DNA from: Rhizobiales bacterium Ga0077556
Lineage (GTDB): Bacteria; Pseudomonadota; Alphaproteobacteria; Rhizobiales; Phreatobacteraceae
Reading direction: 5' to 3'
Length of the DNA stretch: 32,108 nt
Assembly (NCBI GenBank): GCA_001464235.1
Contig: LNFH01000358.1
Location: forward strand, 1-32,108
Part shown: piece by piece, positions 18,061-27,831 of the stretch
Layout of the letters: each line of letters starts with the position of its first letter
Numbering within the stretch: position 1 is the first letter of the stretch
Made by a program: the position numbers and the translations under genes
Notes under the pieces: model-generated
Database searches by the model: none
Seen by the model: only the letters and a program-made list of their open reading frames with translations
What the model was told of the DNA's origin: nothing

Positions 18061-18138
18061 GCCCATTCCCCGAATACGACGGTCCGCCCGGCCCGTCGGC
18101 ATCACTCGACCCGACCCTCCCGAGCGGAGCGACGACCC

Positions 18139-21100
18139 ATGTCCGCCCACGACAGCCACGATCCGCACCTGACGAAGGGAAACTGGTCCCACTGGGCCGT
18201 GACCCACCGCCCGCTGGTCCTCTTCGCCATCCTCATCGTCATCGTGAGCGGAGTGATCTCCTACATGCGGCTCGGGCAGGCGGAGGATCCCTCCTTCACC
18301 ATCAAGGTGGTGACGATCACCATCGCCTGGCCGGGCGCCACCGCCCAGGAGATGCAGGACCAGGTGGCCGAACGGATCGAGAAGAAGCTGCAGGAACTGC
18401 CCTATTTCGACAAGGCGCAGACCTACACGAAGCCCGGCTTCTCGGCGATCCAGATGACTTTCCGGGACAACACGCCGCCCCGCGACGTGGCGCAGCTGTT
18501 CTACCAAGTGCGGAAGAAGCTCGACGACCTGAAGTCCGACCTGCCGAGCGGCGTGGTCGGCCCCGCCGTCAACGACGAGTTCGGCGACGTCGACTCGGTG
18601 CTCTACACCCTGACCGGCGACGGCGCCTCCTATGCGGACCTCAAGGCCATCGCCGAGCGGCTGAAGAGCCACATGCTGCGGGTGCCGAACGTCACCAAGG
18701 TCAACATCTACGGCGCCCAGGACGAGCGCATCTTCGTCGAGTTCAGCCACGCCAAGCTGGCGACCCTCGGCGTTTCCGTCTCCACCATCTTCGACAGCCT
18801 GCAGAAGCAGAATGCCGTGACGCCCGCCGGCACGATCGACACCGGCTCGGCCCGCATCCCGCTGCGCGTCACCGGCGCCCTCGACGGGGTGGAGGCGGTG
18901 GCCGCCATTCCCGTCGACGTCAACGGCCGCATCTTCCGGCTCGGTGACATCGCCACGATCTCGCGCGGCTTCGTCGACCCGCCCACCTACCTGATCCGCC
19001 AGGAAGGCCAGCAGGCGCTGCTCGTGGGCGTCGTCATGCAGAAGGGCGCCAACATCACGGCCCTCGGCGAGGAGCTGGACAGGGCCCGCGAGTCGTTCCG
19101 CGCCCAGCTTCCGGTGGGCATCGAAATGGGCCAGATCGCCGACCAGCCGCACGTGGTCCGCGAGGCGGTGTCCGAGTTCAAGACCTCTTTCGTCGAGGCG
19201 CTGGCCATCGTGCTCTTCGTCTCCTTCGTCTCCCTCGGCCTGCGGACCGGCATCATCGTCGCGCTGTCGGTGCCGCTGGTGCTCGCGGTCGTCTTCACGG
19301 TCATGTACCTGATCGGCATCGACCTGCACCGCATCTCGCTGGGGGCGCTGATCATCGCGCTCGGCCTCCTGGTCGACGACGCCATCATCGCGGTCGAGAT
19401 GATGGTGGTGAAGATGGAGCAGGGCTGGGACCGCATCTCGGCGGCCGCCTATGCCTGGACCTCCACGGCCTTCCCCATGCTGACGGGCACGCTCGTCACC
19501 GCCATCGGCTTCCTCCCCGTCGGGCTCGCCAATTCCTCGACCGGTGAATATGCCGGATCGATCTTCTGGGTCGTCGGTCTGGCGCTGATCGTCTCCTGGT
19601 TCGTGGCGGTGCTGTTCACGCCCTATCTCGGCTACGTGATGCTGCCGGATTTCCGGGCCCTCGAGGAGCGCAAGTACCAGCGCGCCGTGAAGCGGGCGGA
19701 GAAGCGCGGAAAGCCGATCCCGCCGAAGCCGGACCACACCGACGCTCACGCGCTCTACAACACGCCGACCTACCAGATGCTGCGCCGTGTCGTGCGCTGG
19801 TCGATCGACCACAAGATCATGGTGGTCCTCGCCACCGTGGCCATCTTCGCCGGCTCGCTCGTCGCCTTCACCCGCGTGCAGCAGCAGTTCTTCCCGATCT
19901 CCGGCCGCCTGGAGCTCTTCTTCGAGATGCGCCAGCCGCAGGGCTCGTCGATTTCCGCATCGCTGGACACCGCCAAGCGCGCCGAGGCCCTGCTCAAGGG
20001 CGACGACGACATCCGCACCTTCACGACCTATGTCGGCCAGGGCAGCCCGCGCTTCTGGCTCGGCCTCAACCCGCAGCTGCCGGACGAATCCTTCTCGCAG
20101 ATCGTCATCCAGGCGAAGACGCTGGAGGGCCGCGAGCGGGTCAAGGCGCGGCTGGAGAAGGCCTTGGCGGAGGGCGCCCTGTCGGAAGCCCGCGTCCGCA
20201 TCGACCGCTTCAGCTTCGGCCCGCCGGTCGGCTTCCCGGTCCAGTTCCGCGTCGTCGGCAGCGAGACGCAGGCGGTCCGCGACCTCGCCGTCAAGGTGCG
20301 CGAGATCATGCGCGCCAATCCCAACACCCGTGATCCGCATCTCGACTGGAACGAGCAGTCGCCGTCCGTCAGGCTCGTGGTGGACCAGGACCGCGCCCGC
20401 TCCCTCGGGCTCAACGTGCAGGACGTCGCCCAGACCCTGCAGACCCTTCTGACCGGCGTGACCGTGACGACCATGCGCGACCGCACGGAGAAGGTCGAGA
20501 TCGTCGCCCGTGCCGTTCCGAACGAGCGCGTCGATCTCGGCCGCATCGGCGACCTCACGATCATCGCCCGCGGCGGCGTGCCCGTGCCGCTCGCCCAGGT
20601 GGCCCGCATGGAGTTCAACCAGGAAGACCCGATCCTCTGGCGGCGGAATCGCGAGCTGTCGATCACGGTGAGGGCGGACGTGACCGACGGCATCCAGCCG
20701 GCGGTGGTGTCGGGCCAGGTCGAGGAGGCGCTCAAGGACCTCAAGGCCTCGCTGCCGCCCGGCCTGCGCATCGAGGTGGGCGGCTCGGTGGAGGAATCGA
20801 GCAAGGCCAACGCCTCGCTCGCAGCGCTCTTCCCCGTCATGGCACTGGGCATGCTGACCGTGCTGATGATCCAGCTCCAGTCCTTCTCGCGGCTGCTGCT
20901 GGTCTTCTGCACGGCGCCGCTGGGGCTGATCGGCGCCTCGCTCGGCCTCAACCTGCTCAACGCACCCTTCGGCTTCGTCGCCCTGCTCGGCCTCATCGCC
21001 CTCGCCGGCATGATCATGCGCAACACGGTCATCCTCGTGCAGCAGATCGACGAGAACCGGGAGGAGGGCCTGTCGCTGTACGACGCCATCGTCGAGGCGA

Positions 21101-21360
21101 CCGTCCACCGCTCGCGCCCGGTGGTGCTCACGGCCATGGCCGCCATCCTCGCGATGGTCCCGCTGGCGCGCTCGCTGTTCTGGGGGCCGATGGCGATCAC
21201 CATCGGCGGCGGCCTCTTCGCCGCGACGCTCCTGACCATCCTGTTCCTGCCGGCGCTCTATGCCCTCTGGTTCCGCGTGCGGAAGCCCGAGCCGAAGGCC
21301 GATGCCTCGGCCGACGTCACCACGCCGCCCGCGGGCGCCCTGCCGCTCGCCGCGGAATGA
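18139..21360 (+). CDS. RND efflux transporter permease (AcrB/HAE1-type family)
   Basis: 1073 aa; PLVLFAILIVIVSGVISYMRLGQAEDPSFTIKVVTITIAWPGATAQEMQDQVAERIEKKL; GLLVDDAIIAVEMM in TM4; GLIALAGMIMRNTVILVQQI near the C-terminus. Confidence 0.96.
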   Translation: MSAHDSHDPHLTKGNWSHWAVTHRPLVLFAILIVIVSGVISYMRLGQAEDPSFTIKVVTITIAWPGATAQEMQDQVAERIEKKLQELPYFDKAQTYTKPGFSAIQMTFRDNTPPRDVAQLFYQVRKKLDDLKSDLPSGVVGPAVNDEFGDVDSVLYTLTGDGASYADLKAIAERLKSHMLRVPNVTKVNIYGAQDERIFVEFSHAKLATLGVSVSTIFDSLQKQNAVTPAGTIDTGSARIPLRVTGALDGVEAVAAIPVDVNGRIFRLGDIATISRGFVDPPTYLIRQEGQQALLVGVVMQKGANITALGEELDRARESFRAQLPVGIEMGQIADQPHVVREAVSEFKTSFVEALAIVLFVSFVSLGLRTGIIVALSVPLVLAVVFTVMYLIGIDLHRISLGALIIALGLLVDDAIIAVEMMVVKMEQGWDRISAAAYAWTSTAFPMLTGTLVTAIGFLPVGLANSSTGEYAGSIFWVVGLALIVSWFVAVLFTPYLGYVMLPDFRALEERKYQRAVKRAEKRGKPIPPKPDHTDAHALYNTPTYQMLRRVVRWSIDHKIMVVLATVAIFAGSLVAFTRVQQQFFPISGRLELFFEMRQPQGSSISASLDTAKRAEALLKGDDDIRTFTTYVGQGSPRFWLGLNPQLPDESFSQIVIQAKTLEGRERVKARLEKALAEGALSEARVRIDRFSFGPPVGFPVQFRVVGSETQAVRDLAVKVREIMRANPNTRDPHLDWNEQSPSVRLVVDQDRARSLGLNVQDVAQTLQTLLTGVTVTTMRDRTEKVEIVARAVPNERVDLGRIGDLTIIARGGVPVPLAQVARMEFNQEDPILWRRNRELSITVRADVTDGIQPAVVSGQVEEALKDLKASLPPGLRIEVGGSVEESSKANASLAALFPVMALGMLTVLMIQLQSFSRLLLVFCTAPLGLIGASLGLNLLNAPFGFVALLGLIALAGMIMRNTVILVQQIDENREEGLSLYDAIVEATVHRSRPVVLTAMAAILAMVPLARSLFWGPMAITIGGGLFAATLLTILFLPALYALWFRVRKPEPKADASADVTTPPAGALPLAAE

Positions 21361-21397
21361 CCGCGGCGATCGCCGGCATGGTCTGGTCTGCCGCCCG

Positions 21398-22498
21398 TCA
21401 GGGCGCGAAGATCAGGAAGACGTAGGTCGCGAAGAGCACGAGGTGCACGAGGCCCGCCAGGATGTTCGTGCGCCCGCCGCCGAAGGTGACGATGCTGACG
21501 CCGAAGGTGAGCACCAGCAGGACGACGTGGCTGCTGTCGAGGCCGAGGCTGAGGGGCTGGGCGAGGACGATCGCCACGGCGCCGACCGCCGGGATCGTCA
21601 GTCCGATCGTGGCGAGCGATGAGCCGAGGGCGAGATTGATGCTCTTCTGCAGCTGATTGCGGCGCGCGGCGCGCAGGGCCGCGAGGCTTTCCGGCAGCAG
21701 CACCATCATCGCCACCAGCAGGCCGATCACGCTGATCGGCGCGCCGATCGCCGCGACACCGATCTTCACCGTCTCGGCGAAGTGCTTGGCGAGCAGAACG
21801 ACGCTGACGAGCGCCGCGAGCAGCAGCAAGACGCTCGTCGCCACCTCCCGATTGGAGGGCATGTGGGCGTTGTCGTCCGGCGTCGACAGGCCGTCGTCGG
21901 ACAGGAAGTAGTCCCGGTGGCGGACCGTCTGCACGTAGAGAAACATGCCGTAGAGCACGACGGTGATGGCGGCGATGAAGGCGAGCTGGACGATGGCGTA
22001 GGCGCCGCCCGGCGCGCTGGTCGTATAGTTCGGCAGGATGAGGGTGAGCGTCGCCAGCGGCATCAGCACGACGAGATAGGCGCGGGCGCCGGAGATGTGG
22101 AAGCCCTGCTCGCCGTGGCGCAGGCCGCCGAGGACGATGCAGAGGCCGACCAGTCCGTTGCACACCACCATGATCACCCCGAGGATCGTGTCGCGGGCAA
22201 GCGTCGGCGAGCCGTCGCCCGCGAGCATGATGGAGATGATCAGCGAGACCTCGATCACCATGACCGCGATGGTCAGCACGAGCGTGCCGTAGGGCTCGCC
22301 GGTGCGGTGTGCGACGACGTCGGCATGGTGGACGGCGGCGAAGACGGCGGCGCCGAGGATGGCGAACTCGACCACAGGCCAGACGGTCGCCGAGGCGGGG
22401 ACGGACTGTACGAGACCCGGGAAGGCTGTGGCCAGAACCGCGACCGAAAGAGCGACGAGGGGAGTGACGAAGGCGGTCGGGTGGCGTCTGGCCGGCAT
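21398..22498 (-). CDS. Calcium:proton antiporter (ChaA/CaxA family)
   Basis: 366 aa multi-TM; VMVIEVSLIISIM and VALGSS-like repeat NLALGSSLATIGLTIPAVG; matches the cation/Ca2+ exchanger family pattern. Confidence 0.88.
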   Translation of the reverse strand: MPARRHPTAFVTPLVALSVAVLATAFPGLVQSVPASATVWPVVEFAILGAAVFAAVHHADVVAHRTGEPYGTLVLTIAVMVIEVSLIISIMLAGDGSPTLARDTILGVIMVVCNGLVGLCIVLGGLRHGEQGFHISGARAYLVVLMPLATLTLILPNYTTSAPGGAYAIVQLAFIAAITVVLYGMFLYVQTVRHRDYFLSDDGLSTPDDNAHMPSNREVATSVLLLLAALVSVVLLAKHFAETVKIGVAAIGAPISVIGLLVAMMVLLPESLAALRAARRNQLQKSINLALGSSLATIGLTIPAVGAVAIVLAQPLSLGLDSSHVVLLVLTFGVSIVTFGGGRTNILAGLVHLVLFATYVFLIFAP

Positions 22499-22609
22499 GC
22501 ATCCTGTCCGTGTGCTGAAAGGGAGCCGGCTCAGCTCGACCGGCGGCCCTTACCAACGCACGATGCCGGGAATCGATACCGTCGAAGAGATGCGGCGCGT
22601 CGCCGCTGG

Positions 22610-23497
22610 TCAGTCGCCGGCTGCTGCGCGCATCGCCGCGATGTCCGCGAGCGAGGGCAGGCTCGCCTCGTTGCCGAGGTGCTGGATGGAGTGCGCCGAA
22701 GCCGCGCGTGCGAAGCGGAAGTGGTCCTCCCACTCGCCCTCGGGGTTGGCGAGATAGGCGTAGCAGTAGGCGCCGTGGAAGATGTCGCCCGCACCGTTGG
22801 TGTCGACGACCTTGCTGCGGGGCACCTTCAGCGCGGCCATCTCGCGCTTCTCACCCGTCGCGTCGATCCAGACGATGCCACGCTCGCCCAGGGTGACGGC
22901 GCCGATGCGGCAGCCGCGGGCATGGAGATAGGTCAGCATCTCGGTGGGCGTGAGCTCCATCTGCTCGCAGAGGCGCTCGGCCACCACGGCCACGTCGATG
23001 AACTCGAGGAGCTCCTCGGTGTTGGAGCGCAGGCCCCCGCCGTCCAGCGAGGTCAGGATGCCCTTCTCGCGGCAGGCCTTCGCATAGGCGATGGCGGCGT
23101 CGGGCTGGTGGCCGTCGAGATGCAGCACGCGGCACCCATCCAGATAGAGCGTCGGAAAGGGATGCAGATAGGCGTCGTCGCGGGCGCGGACGATCGCGCG
23201 CTTGCCGTTGTTGGGAATGACGAAGGACAGCGAGGAGCGCTTCACCGGCCGGGGATGGAGGTTCACCTCGTAGCGGGCGGCCATGTCGGAGAACATGCGC
23301 CCGAGCCAGTCGTTGGCGTGGGAGGTGAGGAGGTCCGGCCTCACCCCGAGCTTGGCGCAGGCGAAGGCGGCGGTGACGGCGTTGCCGCCGAAGGAGACCG
23401 AATAGTCCTTCGCGACCACCTTGTCGTCGCCCGTGGGAATGGTGTCCGCCAGGAGCGTGACGTCGATGTAGGTCTGTCCGATGAAGAGTGCGTCCAT
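22610..23497 (-). CDS. PfkB family carbohydrate kinase
   Basis: 295 aa; SVSFGGNAVTAAFACAKLG, VVDTNGAGDIFHGAYCYA (PfkB signature 2 with anion hole GAGD). Confidence 0.92.
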   Translation of the reverse strand: MDALFIGQTYIDVTLLADTIPTGDDKVVAKDYSVSFGGNAVTAAFACAKLGVRPDLLTSHANDWLGRMFSDMAARYEVNLHPRPVKRSSLSFVIPNNGKRAIVRARDDAYLHPFPTLYLDGCRVLHLDGHQPDAAIAYAKACREKGILTSLDGGGLRSNTEELLEFIDVAVVAERLCEQMELTPTEMLTYLHARGCRIGAVTLGERGIVWIDATGEKREMAALKVPRSKVVDTNGAGDIFHGAYCYAYLANPEGEWEDHFRFARAASAHSIQHLGNEASLPSLADIAAMRAAAGD

Positions 23498-23606
23498 GCC
23501 CGATGCTCCCAGGTCTTTCCGGCCAATCTGTGGTCGGGGACCAACCCGGGCGACCCCGCTCCGGGTTCCATGCGGCGGGAGTAGGCGGGCATGTGGGCGC
23601 CAGCGC

Positions 23607-23945
23607 TCAGAGAAAATCCTCGCGCAGGGGCGTGAAGGTGTCGACGAGTTCTCCGGCCTCCAGCGCGAGGACGGAATGGACGACGTCGGTCGGCACGATG
23701 AAGCTGTCGCCGGCGGAGAGGGTCGCGGTGCGCTCGCCGATCGTCACCGCGAAACGGCCGCTGGCGACGAGCGTGCACTGGATGTGCCGATGGTGGTGCG
23801 GCGCCCCGACGGCGCCCTTCTCGAAGACGACGCGCACCATCATCACGCTCTCGTCGTAGGTGAGGATCTTGCGTTTCACGCCGCCGCCGAGATCGGTCCA
23901 GGGCGCCTCGCCGTCGGTGAGGAAGATGTCGGTGCCCCGGCTCAT
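23607..23945 (-). CDS. Cupin domain protein, KdgF-like
   Basis: MSRGTDIFLTDGEAPWTDLGGGVKRKILTYDESVMMVRVVFEKGAVGAPHHHRHIQCTLVASGRFAVTIGERTATLSAGDSFIVPTDVVHSV; GAxHHHxHxQ cupin metal motif as in KdgF; start overlaps the kduI stop (ATGA). Confidence 0.88.
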   Translation of the reverse strand: MSRGTDIFLTDGEAPWTDLGGGVKRKILTYDESVMMVRVVFEKGAVGAPHHHRHIQCTLVASGRFAVTIGERTATLSAGDSFIVPTDVVHSVLALEAGELVDTFTPLREDFL

Positions 23946-24778
23946 CGCAGCGCCCCCATCGGCACCATGTCCATGTCGGTGAAGTCCTGGTTGTCGCCGC
24001 CCATGGCCCAGATGAACGAATAGGCCGAGGTGCCGCAGCCGGAATGGATCGACCAGGGCGGCGAGATGATGGCCTGCTCGTTCCCGACCACGAGGTGGCG
24101 CGTCTCCTCCGGCTCGCCCATGAGGTGGAGGACGCGGGCGTCGGTGCCGAGCCCGAAATAGAGATAGGCCTCGCAGCGCCTGTCGTGAACGTGGCTCGGC
24201 ATGGTGTTCCAGACGTTGCCGGGCTTCAGCGTCGTCAGGCCCATGACGAGCTGGCACGACTCGACGCGGCCGGGGATGATGTACTGCCTGAGGGTGCGGG
24301 TGTTGGCCTGCTCCTGGCTGCCGAGTTCGAGGGCGTTGGCGTCCGCCTCGCGCACCAGCACCGTGCGATGGCGGGCGTGGGCCGGGGTCGAGAACAGGTA
24401 GAACTTCGCCGGCTCACCGGCATCGTCCGACTCGAAGCTCACCGTGCCGGTGCCCATGGCGACATAGAGCATGTCGCGCGGGGCGAGGGGGAACGCTTCG
24501 CCGTCGCAGACGACGCGGCCGGGGCCGCCGATGTTGCAGATGCCGAGCTCGCGCCGGGCGAGGAAGGTCGCCTGCCCCAGCGCCTTGTGGGTCTCCAGCG
24601 CGAGGGGACCTGCCACCGGCATGGCGCCGCCGATGACGATGCGGTCGACATGGCTGTAGGTGAGCTCCACCGTGTCGGGGCGGAACAGCTCCTCGACGAG
24701 GAATTGGGCGCGGAGCGCGGTGGTGTCGTACTGCCTCGCGGCTTGCGGGTGCGAGGCCTGGCGGACGGCGATGGGCAT
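23942..24778 (-). CDS. kduI: 5-dehydro-4-deoxy-D-glucuronate isomerase
   Basis: 278 aa; RQASHPQAARQYDTTALRAQFLVEELF, NVWNTMPSHVHDRRCEAYLYFGL, ISPPWSIHSGCGTSAYSFIWAMGGDN: KduI-specific blocks. Confidence 0.96.
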   Translation of the reverse strand: MPIAVRQASHPQAARQYDTTALRAQFLVEELFRPDTVELTYSHVDRIVIGGAMPVAGPLALETHKALGQATFLARRELGICNIGGPGRVVCDGEAFPLAPRDMLYVAMGTGTVSFESDDAGEPAKFYLFSTPAHARHRTVLVREADANALELGSQEQANTRTLRQYIIPGRVESCQLVMGLTTLKPGNVWNTMPSHVHDRRCEAYLYFGLGTDARVLHLMGEPEETRHLVVGNEQAIISPPWSIHSGCGTSAYSFIWAMGGDNQDFTDMDMVPMGALR

Positions 24779-24799
24779 GGCGAACCTTTCGGCGGACGG

Positions 24800-26080
24800 T
24801 CAGCGGAAGAGGGCGGGGAGCCAGAGCGAGAAGGCGGGCACGTAGGTGATCAGCAGCAGGACCGCGACCGAGGCGCCGTAGAAGGGCCAGATGGTCTTCA
24901 TGCTCTCGCCGATCGACACCTTGCCGATGGCGCAGGCGACGAACTGCACCGATCCCACCGGCGGCGTGTTGAGGCCGATGCCGGCATTGAGGATCAGGAT
25001 CACCCCGAAATGGATGGGGTCGACGCCGAAGGCCTTCACCACCGGCAGCAGGATGGGCGTGAGGATGATGATCATCGGCGCCATGTCCATGAAGGTGCCG
25101 AGGAAGAGCAGGATGACGTTGATCAGCAGCAGCATCATCACGGGGTCGTCGGTGATGCTCTTCATGAAGGCGACGGTCTGGGCCGGCACCTGCAGGAAGG
25201 CCATGAGCCAGCCGAAGGCGGCTGCCGTGCCGATGACGAGCAGGACCATGGCCGTGGTGCGCACGGCGCCGAGCGTCGCCTCGACGAAGTCGGTCCAGCT
25301 CAGCTGGCGATAGACGAGGACGGTGACGAAGAGGGCATAGACCACCGCGACGCAGGAGCTCTCGGTGGCGGTGAAGACGCCCGAGCGGACGCCGCCGAAG
25401 ATGATGGCGATGAGGATGAGGCCGGGTGCCGCCACGACGAGAGCGCGCGTCACCATCAGCCAGCCGGGGAAGGTTCCGGTGGGATAGCCGCGCCGGCGCG
25501 CGACCACATAGGCGGCGATCATGAGTGCGCCCGCCAGCATCAGGCCGGGCACGATGCCTGCGGTGAAGAGGTCGGCGATGGACAGGTTTCCGCCCGCCGC
25601 CAGCGAATAGATGATCATGTTGTGGGAGGGCGGGATCAGCAGCGCGATGATCGCCGCATTGGCCGTGACGTTGACGGCGTAGTCGGCGTCGTAGCCGCGC
25701 TTCACCATCTGCGGGATCATCAGGCCGCCAACCGCCGAGGCGTCCGCCACGGCCGAGCCGGAAATGCCACCGAACATGGTGGAGGTGAGCACGTTCACCT
25801 GGCCGAGGCCGCCGCGCAGGTGGCCGACGAGGGCGGCGGCGAAGGCGATCAGCCGTTCGGCGATGCCGCCGCGGATCATCAGGTCGCCGGAATAAATGAA
25901 GAACGGGATCGCCATCATGGCGAAGGCGTTCATGCCGGAATTCATCTGCTGGAAGACGACGACCGGCGGCACGTCCATCCACAGGACGGTCGCGAGGGAG
26001 GCGACGCCGAGGCAGAAGGCGATCGGCATGCCGATGAGGAGCAGCAGCGCGAAGGTGCCGAAGAGAATGGCGAGTTCCAT
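24800..26080 (-). CDS. TRAP transporter large permease (DctM family)
   Basis: 426 aa multi-TM; FFIYSGDLMIRGGIAERLI, MFGGISGSAVADASAVGGLMIPQMVKRGYDADYAVNVTANAAIIALLIPPSHNMI, GLNTPPVG. Confidence 0.97.
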   Translation of the reverse strand: MELAILFGTFALLLLIGMPIAFCLGVASLATVLWMDVPPVVVFQQMNSGMNAFAMMAIPFFIYSGDLMIRGGIAERLIAFAAALVGHLRGGLGQVNVLTSTMFGGISGSAVADASAVGGLMIPQMVKRGYDADYAVNVTANAAIIALLIPPSHNMIIYSLAAGGNLSIADLFTAGIVPGLMLAGALMIAAYVVARRRGYPTGTFPGWLMVTRALVVAAPGLILIAIIFGGVRSGVFTATESSCVAVVYALFVTVLVYRQLSWTDFVEATLGAVRTTAMVLLVIGTAAAFGWLMAFLQVPAQTVAFMKSITDDPVMMLLLINVILLFLGTFMDMAPMIIILTPILLPVVKAFGVDPIHFGVILILNAGIGLNTPPVGSVQFVACAIGKVSIGESMKTIWPFYGASVAVLLLITYVPAFSLWLPALFR

Positions 26081-26097
26081 GGGATGCGTGCTTCCGC

Positions 26098-26613
26098 TCA
26101 GATCTCTTGGGCGACGGGCAGGGTCTCGTCGGTTCCGGTGATCACCATCAGCAGGCGTTCCGCCGAGAACAGCGTGATCAGCGCGCCGCCCACCGCGATG
26201 GGGACGTAGTCCCAGCCCTGGCTGATGCCGATCATCGGCGTCATGGCGCTCCAGGTGCCGGCGGCGAGCTGGGTGCCGAAGCCGAGCATGGCGAGTCCGA
26301 AGCCGATGAGCAGGACCTCGGTGATGAGCTTGAGCACGAAGCGCAGCGGCGGCGGCGAGGCGGCGAGGCCGATCTCGAAGCCGATATGCCCGCGCTCGCG
26401 GACGCCCGTGGCGGCGCCCAGCAGGATGAACCAGCTCATCAGCAGCAGAACGGCCGGCTCGGTCCAGGTGGGCGTGTCGTTGAGGACGTAGCGGCCGAAG
26501 ATGCTCCAGAAGACCAGGACCGTCATGAGCACGAGCCCCACGCCCGCGACGAGGAGCGCGGCGCGGCTGAGCACGGCCGTGACGGGGCGCATACGGGAAA
26601 CGAGGGCGTGCAT
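26098..26613 (-). CDS. TRAP transporter small permease (DctQ family)
   Basis: ATG 26613: MHALVSRMRPVTAVLSRAALLVAGVGLVLMTVLVFWSIFGRYVLNDTPTWTEPAVLLLMSWFILLGAATGVRERGHIGFEIG; 171 aa four-TM DctQ pattern. Confidence 0.95.
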   Translation of the reverse strand: MHALVSRMRPVTAVLSRAALLVAGVGLVLMTVLVFWSIFGRYVLNDTPTWTEPAVLLLMSWFILLGAATGVRERGHIGFEIGLAASPPPLRFVLKLITEVLLIGFGLAMLGFGTQLAAGTWSAMTPMIGISQGWDYVPIAVGGALITLFSAERLLMVITGTDETLPVAQEI

Positions 26614-26649
26614 CGGCAGGGGCTTTCGCCGGAGAGGCGGATGGGTGGA

Positions 26650-26687
26650 CCCGCCGCCCCGGGGCGGCGGGCCGACGTGCGGCACGT
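26650..26687. promoter_or_regulatory. Intercistronic hairpin(s) between dctP-like and dctQ-like genes
   Basis: 22-bp perfect palindrome CCCGCCGCCCCGGGGCGGCGGG (26650-26671), next to ACGTGC-G-GCACGT (26675-26687). Confidence 0.75.
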
Positions 26688-26693
26688 GGGGCG

Positions 26694-27686
26694 TCAGGTG
26701 ACCGCCTGGATGCGCGCCACCAGTTCCTTCATCTTCGCGTCGGTGACGAAACGGTCGTAGACCGGCTTCATCGCGTCGATGAAAGGCTGCTTCTCGACGG
26801 TGTTGATCACCGCGCCGCCGGCGCGCACCTTGGCCTCCGAGGCCTTTTCGCGGGCGTCCCAGAGCTCGCGCATCTTCGCCACCGATTCCTTCGCGGCGGC
26901 CCGGACCAGCGCCTGGTCGGCGGCGTTGAACTTGTCGAAGGAGCGCTTCGACATGACCAGCACCTCGGGGCTGAGCGAGTGCTCGGTAAGCGAGTAGTAC
27001 TTGGCGACCTCGAAGTGGCGGGTCGATTCGTAGCTCGGCCAGTTGTTCTCGGCGCCGTCGATGACGCCGGTCTGCAAGCTGGTGAAGACCTCGCCGAAGG
27101 GCATGGGCGTCGCGTTGGCGCCGAGCGCCTGGACGAGGGCGACGAACATGTCCGACTGCTGGACGCGGATCTTCATGCCGCGCATGTCGGCCGGCGTCGT
27201 GATGGCGCGCTTGGAATTGTAGAAGGAGCGCGAACCCGAATCGTAGAAGGCGAGGCCGACGAGGCCATGGGCGGAGAAGTCGCCGAGGATCTGGTCGCCG
27301 ATCGCGCCGTCCATCACCGTGCGCATGTGGGCGACGGAGCGGAAGATGAAGGGCAGGGAGGGGATGTTGGTGGAGGCGATGAGATTGTTGAACGGCGCCA
27401 TGTTGATGCGGTTCATGTCGATGACGCCGAACCGGGTCTGGTCGATCGTGTCCTTCTCCTGGCCGAGCTGGGCGGAGTGGAAGACGTTGATCTTGATGCG
27501 GCCGTTGGTGCGCTGCTCGAGGAGCTGGCCCATGAATTTGACGGCTTCGATGGTCGGATAGCCGTCGGGGTGGATGTCGGTCGATCGCAGGGTGACGGTG
27601 GCCTGCGCGGCTGCAGGGCGGCCGAGAACGGCGGGGCCGGCGACGAGGGCGCCGGCGGTGGACACGAAGGTGCGGCGTGTCAGCAT
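26694..27686 (-). CDS. TRAP transporter substrate-binding protein (DctP family)
   Basis: ATG 27686: MLTRRTFVSTAGALVAGPAVLGRPAAAQATVTLRSTDIHPDGYPTIEAVKFMGQLLEQRTNGRIKINVFHSAQLGQEKDTIDQTRFGVIDMNRIN; RBS GGGAGGAT. The upstream extension in the ORF track is not part of the protein. Confidence 0.95.
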   Translation of the reverse strand: MLTRRTFVSTAGALVAGPAVLGRPAAAQATVTLRSTDIHPDGYPTIEAVKFMGQLLEQRTNGRIKINVFHSAQLGQEKDTIDQTRFGVIDMNRINMAPFNNLIASTNIPSLPFIFRSVAHMRTVMDGAIGDQILGDFSAHGLVGLAFYDSGSRSFYNSKRAITTPADMRGMKIRVQQSDMFVALVQALGANATPMPFGEVFTSLQTGVIDGAENNWPSYESTRHFEVAKYYSLTEHSLSPEVLVMSKRSFDKFNAADQALVRAAAKESVAKMRELWDAREKASEAKVRAGGAVINTVEKQPFIDAMKPVYDRFVTDAKMKELVARIQAVT

Positions 27687-27787
27687 GGAGATCCTCCCGG
27701 GTGGAAACGGAGTTCCCTTCTTGGTGGGGAACGTTTCGACCGGAGCCTTGCGAAATGCGGGCTTCCCGGTCGTGGCCAAGTCTAGTA

Positions 27788-27807
27788 TGCACTTGTATGG
27801 AAGTTCA
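27788..27807. promoter_or_regulatory. Candidate GntR-family operator in divergent dctP/gntR promoter region
   Basis: TGCACTTGTATGGAAGTTCA: 7 of 10 symmetric positions match (TG.ACTT..AT..AAGT.CA). Confidence 0.4.
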
Positions 27808-27831
27808 AGAGGAAACGGGGCGACCGTAACG

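Noticed and set aside
16819-21108. 1429-aa minus-strand ORF opposite the RND efflux genes
   Set aside because: Antisense shadow ORF in high-GC sequence; composition is His/Asp/Arg/Gly-rich with no domain; the plus strand encodes clear MFP and RND proteins.
21782-23584. 600-aa plus-strand ORF across the antiporter and kinase genes
   Set aside because: Shadow ORF spanning two real minus-strand genes.
24044-26209. 721-aa plus-strand ORF opposite kduI/dctM
   Set aside because: Shadow ORF; His/Asp/Glu-rich antisense product of conserved minus-strand genes.
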